Shown here: in pieces, positions 57,755 to 64,000 of the stretch
Layout of the letters: each line of letters begins with the position of its first letter
Numbering within the stretch: position 1 is the stretch's first letter
Assembly: GCA_034401135.1 (NCBI GenBank)
Contig: JAWZSP010000009.1
Span: 186,001 to 250,000 of the forward strand
DNA length: 64,000 bases
Source: Volutella citrinella
Taxonomy: Eukaryota; Ascomycota; Sordariomycetes; Hypocreales; Nectriaceae
Direction of reading: 5' to 3'
Translations under genes and position numbers: made by a program
Notes under the pieces: generated by a model
Seen by the model: only the letters and a program-made list of their open reading frames with translations
Database searches by the model: none
Told to the model about the DNA's origin: nothing

Positions 57755-59248
57755 ATGGTCGCCACAGCAGATCCCAAGAGCTCTTACGATGGGCAGCAAG
57801 CCACCCGGCCCGAGCGTCTCAGCCGCCCTTGCACTATGCTCCATACCGAAGGAAGTAAGATTGTGAACCCCCTTGGCGAGCAAGTCGTCCTCAAGGGCGC
57901 TGCCCTGGGCGGCATGCTGAACATGGAGAACTTCATCACTGGCTATGCCGGACATGAGCACGAGCACCGCGCCCAGATGGCCGAGGTGCTTGGTGAAGAT
58001 CTGGCCACTTTCTTCTTTGACCGACTTATCCACCACTTCTTCACCGAGACGGATGCCGAGTATTACGCATCGCTGGGCTTGAACTGCATCCGCGTTCCAT
58101 TCAACTACCGACACTTTATCGATGACATGAACCCGACAGAATACAAGCAAAAGGGATTCGACGACCTTGACCGGGTGGTCAACATCTGCGCCAAGTATAA
58201 CCTTTACACTGTGCTTGACCTGCACGCCGCCCCTGGTGGACAGAACCAGGACTGGCACAGCGACTCTGGCATCGCCCGAGCACAGTTCTGGGAGTTCAAG
58301 GACCACCAAGACCGCACCATTGAACTCTGGGAAGCCTTGGCAAAGCACTACAAGGGCAACGCTTCAGTTGCTGGTTATAACTTGCTTAACGAGCCCGCAG
58401 ACCCCCACAAGACGGCGTCTGGGCACTACGGCAAGCGACTAGTTGAGTGGTACGAGCGAGCAGAGCAGCGGATCCGAGCCATCGACCCCGACCACATGAT
58501 CTTTATTGACGGCAACACGTACTCGATGGACTTCCGAGCCTTCCCCGAAAAGCCCCTGCCCAACGCCGTCTACGCATGCCACGATTACAGCATGTACGGC
58601 TTCCCTCTCCCCGAGCAGTACGAGGGCACGGACGAGAACAAGAACAAGCTCCGATCGCAGTTTGAGCGCAAGGTCGAGTTCATGCGCAAGATGAACGTGC
58701 CCATTTGGAACGGAGAGTTCGGCCCTGTCTACCAGAACGAGCGAAAGGAGGGCGTCGAGGGAATCAAGACCAACGCCAAGCGCTTCGCTATGCTCAAGGA
58801 GCAGCTCTCAATATACGCCGAGACCAACGTTAGCTGGTCCATCTGGCTGTACAAGGACGTTGGGTACCAGGGCATGACGTTCCTGGACCCCGAGTCGTCG
58901 TACATGCGCCTCGTCCAGCCGTTTATCGAAAAGAAGCAGCGCCTCGGCCTTGACTTCTGGGGCATCGTCAACAAGGATGGCGTTAAGCACCTGTACGAGC
59001 CCTTCCTGGAGGGAATGAAGAAGGAGGTTATTGAGCCCTACCGAAGCACGAGGTATCCCAAGATCTGGACCATTGAGAGGCACTTTGAGCGCATTATCCG
59101 GGAGTGCATGATGAGCGAGTACGTTGGCTGGGAGTTTGCCGAGCTCTTCCGCGGAAAGACCAAGGACGAGTTAGAGGACCTGGCTAGCTGCTTCTCCCTG
59201 GAGAAGTGTGTCAAGCGGGATATGCTTAATGAGATCCTGCGAGAATAG
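57755..59248 (+). CDS. GH5 glycoside hydrolase, intracellular exo-glucanase-like
   Basis: Single-exon TIM-barrel beta-glycosidase, 497 residues. The start ATG follows TTCAAA at 57755. Catalytic acid/base E213 lies in YNLLNEPADP and nucleophile E321 in IWNGEFGPVY. Other GH5 blocks are NCIRVPFNYRHF, LDLHAAPGGQNQDWHSDS and a late CHDYSMYGFP. No signal peptide is present, so it probably acts inside the cell. The acid block LNEP with HAAPGGQN resembles exo-beta-1,3-glucanase-related GH5 subfamilies, but substrate (glucan, rutinoside, steryl or sphingolipid glycoside) cannot be settled. A C-terminal extension of roughly 100 residues (PYRSTRYPKIWTIERHFER to the end) lies outside the barrel. Codon usage is biased to C/G-ending codons, suggesting high expression. 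Confidence 0.9.
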   Translation: MVATADPKSSYDGQQATRPERLSRPCTMLHTEGSKIVNPLGEQVVLKGAALGGMLNMENFITGYAGHEHEHRAQMAEVLGEDLATFFFDRLIHHFFTETDAEYYASLGLNCIRVPFNYRHFIDDMNPTEYKQKGFDDLDRVVNICAKYNLYTVLDLHAAPGGQNQDWHSDSGIARAQFWEFKDHQDRTIELWEALAKHYKGNASVAGYNLLNEPADPHKTASGHYGKRLVEWYERAEQRIRAIDPDHMIFIDGNTYSMDFRAFPEKPLPNAVYACHDYSMYGFPLPEQYEGTDENKNKLRSQFERKVEFMRKMNVPIWNGEFGPVYQNERKEGVEGIKTNAKRFAMLKEQLSIYAETNVSWSIWLYKDVGYQGMTFLDPESSYMRLVQPFIEKKQRLGLDFWGIVNKDGVKHLYEPFLEGMKKEVIEPYRSTRYPKIWTIERHFERIIRECMMSEYVGWEFAELFRGKTKDELEDLASCFSLEKCVKRDMLNEILRE

Positions 59249-59378
59249 ATGTAATCTTATGATAGTATAGAATGTTATGAATCTTATTCTTAGACTGCAG
59301 ATGTGTCTGAACACGTTACTTCGAGGGGCGATCTAGGAACTAAGATCCGTGCTGTCACGTAAGAGGGACAGATGCAAC

Positions 59379-59673
59379 GTACGGGCCCAAGCGCTTCAAA
59401 TGTTGAATCCCTCCGTTCCCCGCAGTGTATCCGCAAGGATGTACTTAATTGCATTGAATACGGGACTGGATATGCAATTACGATTAGGTGCAGATTAGGC
59501 GAGTATAGTATTATGCCAGTGCACTCTTAGCTAAGCACAGTATTAGTCGAGTTCAGTATTAGCCAAGTACAGTATTAGACCAGTACAGCATTAGGGAAGT
59601 ACAGTATCAGGCACTCAGTTTATGATAGTAACTAATAGGGTAACCTCAACAGGATTAGTAGAGCAAGTCATGA
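59379..59673. repeat. Dispersed element with internal minisatellite, copy 2
   Basis: Same motif order as 44339-44579: GTACGGGC, TATCCGCAAGGATG, an array of about seven roughly 17-bp units around CCAAGTACAGTATTAG (about 59490-59615), and a CAAGTCATGA end. It is longer than copy 1 because of more units. Confidence 0.72.
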
Positions 59674-59840
59674 TTCAAACCGACAGTTAGGCGTTCCTTT
59701 CTTGTTTCAGCAGCAACTTTACCAGTCGAAAAAGGCTGGTGCTGTAGGTATTCTTTAATTCTACCGCACAAGGCTTCGTTTCAATGAAATGCGCTACTGA
59801 CTCCAAGAGATAAGAATCATTCTTGCTTGTTCCATCATGA

Positions 59841-60223
59841 CTACCCAGCTGGCTGCACGCCATGGCATCGTTGGCGAGGCCCTTGGTGACGATGATGGCT
59901 GATCTGGCATGCCCTTACTGTTAACCACGACAATCTCCGAGTCGGAAAGCACGCAGTCAGCCCTGATAACAGGATGCCACCAGGTTCCGCCGGGGATACT
60001 ATTGGAGAAACTCGATGAGGGCGATGATGATGCAATTATCCATCAAACCGCGATGAACTGACTCGAGTGACTCGTGGTGGGGAATTCCTACTGTCTCGGC
60101 GAGAGAAAACAACAAGCGGTCATAAAATTGGCCGCCTATCGCTTTGGTATGCATGTAGTGCTGTAGTTTACATGGGTATACCCGGAGAGGAAGGAAACTG
60201 GAAGATCCTTGGTAGCATGTCAC
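59841..60223 (-). pseudogene. Possible coding relic, function uncertain
   Basis: On the minus strand one frame gives QFYDRLLFSLAETVGIPHHE up to a stop near 60000. A second frame continues with IPGGTWWHPVIRADC and SDSEIVVVNSKGMPDQ. The GTWxHPVI string recalls the GTWHxPV segment of ureidoglycolate lyase. Two adjoining frames with protein-like composition suggest a frameshifted or intron-split remnant, but neither part can be assigned with confidence. Confidence 0.22.
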
Positions 60224-60816
60224 TTCTCTTCCATTGACAACCCCTCACGACCAGCATCCCTGGTCGCGCCAACGTTGCATCGTCAAACAAGCTATTCCAG
60301 TGGAATAACACCACCACCAGCCAAACAATAGCTCTCAAGCCAAGTTCCTTTGTCAATTGAACTGATTCCACTTCATTCCCGGTCCAACACACGCCAATTC
60401 CGCTGCATCTCGGTCTCGTGCACATGTATTACCTTCCTATTCCTCTCGGCGGCCGCTGTGTATGCAACTTTCCATCCCCGCCCAGCCCCACCAATTAGCT
60501 GATCCCTATCGGCTGCACTGCGACCTTCTTATTTCGGCACAGCAGCAAGTCAAAAAGTGCTGGAACCTTTGCAAGCTGCCGGTCGATTACCTAGTTGAGG
60601 GCTTAGCTGGCTATACAGACTGTCCGAGCCCAGGATACGGCATATCCCGCATCAGGAGATGGGCTTTGACAAAAGATCATGCGCTTGTAGCCATGTAGAT
60701 AGACGGATGTAGATAACGGCTCGGGTTTAAAATGCGATGCATCTGCTCTCTGTCCCTGCTACTCGCATCTCAGAGGTTGTAGAGCCTTGGGGTCTAACTG
60801 ACGACAACCAGCCGCC

Positions 60817-62572
60817 ATGAAGCTATCCTCATTCTCATCCATCATCCCATGCGCGGCCTTGATTCAGGGCGCGCTGGGCATGTTCCCCAAAGCCGGCCAC
60901 ATTGAGAAGCTGGAGATGGACGAGGCTCAAGTCTCGCGTCTCATGAGCGCCGATGCCTCTTTGGTCGGAAACGGCACCTTTGAGACATACATTGACCACA
61001 ACAACCCCAGGCTGGGCACGTTCAACCTGCGGTACTGGTACAACGCCACCACTTGGAAGGGTCCCGGCTCGCCCATCGTCCTGATGAGCCCCGGCGAGAT
61101 TGCCGCTGATGGCTATGGCGGCTACCTCACTGACCGGGCCATGACGGGCGTGTATGCCAGGGAGCTCGGCGGCGCAGTTGTCATGGTTGAGCACCGATAC
61201 TACGGTGATTCCACGCCCTATGTCGTGCAGTCAACAAAGGCCCTCCAATATCACACTCTGGACCAGGCCGTCGCCGACTTTGCGCTTCTTGCGAGGAAGA
61301 TCAAGCTGCCGTTCGACACCTCTGACAAGTCGAATGCCCCCAATGCTCCTTGGATCTGGGTCGGCGGCTCCTACTCTGGTGCCCTGGCGACGTGGATTGA
61401 CAAGTTGGCACCCGGCACTTTCTGGGCCTATCACGGCTCAAGCGGTCCCATCGAGGCCATCTACGACTACTGGCAGTACTTCTATCCAATCCAGCAGGGT
61501 ATGCCTAAGAACTGCAGCAAGGACTTTTCAGCCATCATTGACCGCATGGATGATGTGCTACTCCACGGGTCGAGGAAGGAAAAGAGCGAGCTGAAGAAGA
61601 TGTTTGGTGTGGAGGCGCTCAAGTATGACGACGATGCCGCTCAGGCCATTTCGTCTCCAGTGTGGGCTTGGCAGAGCATTCAACTCAACTCGGGCTACTC
61701 TCAGTTCTACCAAATGTGTGATGCAATCGAGGGCTTTGCCTCGGGCTCCGACGCCAGCCTCGACTCATTTGCAGGTGGTAGTGGTGGTGTTGGGATAAAG
61801 AAGGCACTTCCCAACTACGCCAAGTGGTTTACGACTTCCTATCTCCCCGGCTGTGAGTACGACCTCCTTGTCATCGAGTGCTAGTGCTAACATGCAGCAG
61901 ATTGTGAGAGCAACTATGAGTACTCTGACTGGAAGGGGCGTGACAACGTTCAGTGCTGGAACACTCACGACAAGAACATGCAGGTGTGGAAGGATTGGGA
62001 TGCACGAAGCTCCTTCTACCGGTCCTGGGTGTGGCAGACGTGCAACGATCCCTTCTTCTACTATCAGACGTACGTCCCCCATTCATAAAACTGCCGAGAT
62101 GGCACTGACATGCAGACCCAGCGGCGCACCCAAGAACCGGCCAAGCATCTTTAGCCGTCTCGTTGGTCCTGAATACTATCAGCGCCAATGCGACCTTCTA
62201 TTCCCCTCGGAAGGTCGCTTCACCTACGCGTCCAACCGAGGCAAGAATGAACACCACTTGAACGCCCACACAGGCGGCTGGTTCGCCACCGACACGACTC
62301 GCCTCATCACCACCCAAGGAGAGTTTGACCCTTGGCGCAGCGCATCCGTTTCGTCCGAGTTTAGGCCTGGTGGTCCATTCAAAGGCACCAAGAAGGCACC
62401 CGTTCTGTTGATTGAGGGGGCGAGGCACTGCAACGATTTGACGTTGAGGAATGCGGTGCATGGTCCGGTCAAGGAGGCACAGGCCGAGTTGTTGAGGCAG
62501 ATTAGCGAGTGGGTTGGAGAGTTTTACAAGCAGAAGAGAAAGCGAACTCCTCATGGCGTAATAAGGCATTAA
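60817..62572 (+). CDS. Secreted serine peptidase, family S28 (Pro-X carboxypeptidase type)
   Basis: Serine peptidase that cleaves after proline from chain ends, 553 residues. Exons: 60817-61852, 61901-62069 and 62116-62572, with introns of 48 and 46 bases. Signal peptide MKLSSFSSIIPCAALIQGALG predicts secretion or the vacuolar route. The catalytic triad is visible: S185 in WVGGSYSGALA, D473 in GEFDPWRSA and H506 in EGARHCNDL. VEHRYYGDSTPY is a conserved S28 block, and a cysteine-rich SKS-like region lies between (CESNYEY, VQCWN, TCNDP). N-glycosylation sites include NGT and NAT. Secreted S28 enzymes of fungi work at acidic pH on proline-rich peptides. Together with the aminopeptidase P at 29.2 kb, this would give proline-peptide breakdown from both ends (inference). 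Confidence 0.92.
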
Positions 62573-63061
62573 TTGCTCATCGAGAGATTCGCGCCTAGAG
62601 CTAGATAGGATATTAACCTATGGCTTCAATTCACCGGATGCACTGGGCAATTTCACTCTACTACGGTCACCAAGTGCTGATTACCAATTGTCTAGACTAT
62701 CCAGCATGCGAATTTTTAAGGTCCGGATATTACTCCGCAAGTGGTTGTTATTGCTGTCTCCCGTTGATTCAAGCGGCATTTATGCGCAGACATTCAAAAA
62801 GTGAATGGATAATGGAGGTGCAATCTACATCTAGGCAAGTATTCAAGAGGGTCTCTAGAACATGAACAGTAAAATATTGATGCCAATAGGTATTGGTTGT
62901 CAATTCATTGCGCTTATTAAGCTGCACCCTTCTTCCAGGTAAAAGCGAGTTGTGCTAAGATAAGAAGAGAAAATGCAATCATCACTAAACTCGGCTCCCC
63001 ACGACTCGCTCTCCACTCTTCTCCAATCCCTCAAAGGGATGTTTCCATCAAGGAAAGACAT
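62573..63061. other. Intergenic region between convergent genes
   Basis: This 489-bp AT-richer interval is the shared 3' flank of the S28 peptidase and the small protein gene. No gene or repeat was recognised. Confidence 0.6.
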
Positions 63062-63413
63062 TTAGTAGAGGCCAAGGACCAGGTCACCCTTGACGCGAGC
63101 AGTCAGGTGAACCTCGGCCTCAAGGTCGAGCTTGATGCCAACGAGGAGGGCGGCGCTGGTGTGCTTGCCCTCGTCATCGACGGCACCCTTGATGAGCTGG
63201 CCTAGAAGGGGTCAGAGGATGTTGAGGGCGGAAAGGTGTAGAGATGCTTACCAGCGGGCTGAGAGAGGCCGGTGGCAGTGGGCAGAGGGACCACGAACTG
63301 GCGGGAGTCGGTCCTGGTGATTTTCAGTACAGTTTGTGGGAATGCAGAGTTGTCGAGGCCTTCAAAGCGTGCGTTGAAGGAATCCTCAGGTCAGCTTACT
63401 CGGTGGCAGGCAT
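63062..63413 (-). CDS. Small conserved-looking protein, 71 residues, three exons
   Basis: A gene too short to stand out by open frame alone. Exons: 63413-63400 (14 bases), 63313-63252 and 63201-63062, with GT-AG introns of 86 and 50 bases. The spliced frame is open and ends TAA. The product starts MPATETDSRQFVVPLPTAT, then LSQPAGQLIKGAVDDEG, then an alternating hydrophobic C-terminal half (AALLVGIKLDLEAEVHLTA and a final RVKGDLVLGLY). That half suggests beta strands rather than a membrane helix. The codons strongly prefer C in the third position, as in highly expressed fungal genes. The 5' leader is A-rich (CAATCAAAATG). No signal peptide and no cysteines. I do not recognise its function. Confidence 0.75.
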
Positions 63414-64000
63414 TTTGATTGAGTGTTGGAAAACGGGGGGTTTTCTAAGTGGTTGTTGAGTGTGGTGAGGAGTGAGTGATTGATGGTTGATGAGAAGAAG
63501 TATTTGGCGGCGGCATCTGGCGTCTTAAGTAGTTGAATTCGGGCTCTGTTCGAATTATTCGCTGGCGCTGCTTCGCGCTGGCTGTTCCGAGAAAAAGCAT
63601 CGCCATCAATTCACGAGCCAGCTTTGGTTACGTGGCAAGGCGGCCACTGCCAGCGCACAGCACAGCTGGATATGTGGCGACGTCGGGTGTCGTTAACACG
63701 TCTTGCATTTTCGTGGGGAACCGCCATGGCTGGGGTCTGCAATTACCGTGTCAATAACAAAGGGAACGAATCGGAAACAAGACACTAAGCGCGGTTCCAA
63801 TCGGCCGACCGGGGGGACCCTTTATGCGCGTGCTCGTGTGCCCGCATGAGGGTCCATTCTCCATTTCGCATCTGTATCCGCTGTCCCTGTCCTTGTATGT
63901 CTGCTGTCTCGGGCTCTCGGACTTTGCACAATGCATTGAGATTCACAGCATGTGTCCTCCTTCTACTTTTCGTGCTTCTGCCTCATCAAACTGGCCTCCG
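63414..64000. other. Upstream region of the small gene, window end
   Basis: This 587-bp region presumably contains the promoter of the 71-residue gene. A purine-pyrimidine-skewed stretch and a G-run next to CCCTTT (about 63808-63823) are present. No gene start is supported before the window ends. Confidence 0.5.

Larger units (their letters stand above)
59249..60816. other. Intergenic region of 1.6 kb with a repeat and a possible gene relic
   Basis: It contains the second copy of the dispersed minisatellite element (59379-59673) and a doubtful coding relic (59841-60223, minus). The last 400 bp should hold the promoter of the S28 peptidase. No complete gene is supported. Confidence 0.55.

Noticed and set aside
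1..64000. tRNA, rRNA genes and CRISPR-like arrays
   Set aside because: I looked for tRNA T-loop and anticodon patterns, rRNA-like blocks and regularly spaced repeats, and saw none. The tandem arrays found have no unique spacers.

Overview
The window looks like a piece of a filamentous ascomycete chromosome, most likely a Sordariomycete and possibly Hypocreales (inference from gene content only). The evidence is short GT-AG introns of about 45-75 bases, several Zn2Cys6 transcription factors, a CFEM/Pth11-type receptor, and an AT-rich block whose dinucleotide pattern (CpA and TpG almost absent, TpA abundant) is the footprint of repeat-induced point mutation (RIP). No RNA gene, CRISPR array or bacterial-type element was seen.

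Bases 1 to about 18,500 are a RIP-mutated retrotransposon nest. Its layers can be read from matching LTRs and target-site duplications (TSDs). An inverted Ty3/Gypsy element of family B (about 880-1313 plus 16019-17079) was split by a family-A Gypsy element (1314-16018, 202-bp LTRs, TSD TATTT). That element was in turn split by a second family-B element (6576-14247, 525-bp LTRs, TSD TATTA). An inverted solo B LTR (18296-18709) sits at the edge, and RIP fades out inside it. All gag and pol frames are destroyed.

The gene-bearing part runs from 19.3 kb to the end, with sparse gaps at 21.1-24.2 and 25.8-27.1 kb. In order it holds: a sugar porter (-); a CFEM-domain Pth11-like GPCR (-); a secreted lipoxygenase (+); an Xaa-Pro aminopeptidase (-); a Zn2Cys6 regulator (-); an NCS1 permease (-) divergent from a hydantoinase/DUF917 protein (+); a sugar porter (-) divergent from a Zn2Cys6 regulator (+); a GH43 glycosidase (+); a 2EXR/F-box-like protein (-); an OFA-type MFS carrier (+); a nitrilase with a C-terminal frameshift (+); a wrecked Zn2Cys6 gene (-); a sugar porter (-) divergent from a Zn2Cys6 regulator (+); a GH5 glycosidase (+); an S28 serine peptidase (+); and a 71-residue three-exon protein (-).

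Most genes serve nutrient capture. Three sugar porters, two glycosidases and the regulators deal with carbon, and the NCS1-hydantoinase pair, nitrilase and peptidases deal with organic nitrogen. One layout occurs twice: sugar porter and Zn2Cys6 regulator sharing a promoter of about 500 bp, with a glycosidase next on the + strand. A dispersed element carrying a short tandem array lies beside each of these modules. I did not find a clearly unprecedented system. The best leads are the paired sugar modules, the hydantoinase pair, the retroelement nest with its RIP edge, and the dispersed repeat. Exon boundaries were inferred by eye from splice signals, frame continuity and family motifs, so small errors are possible.
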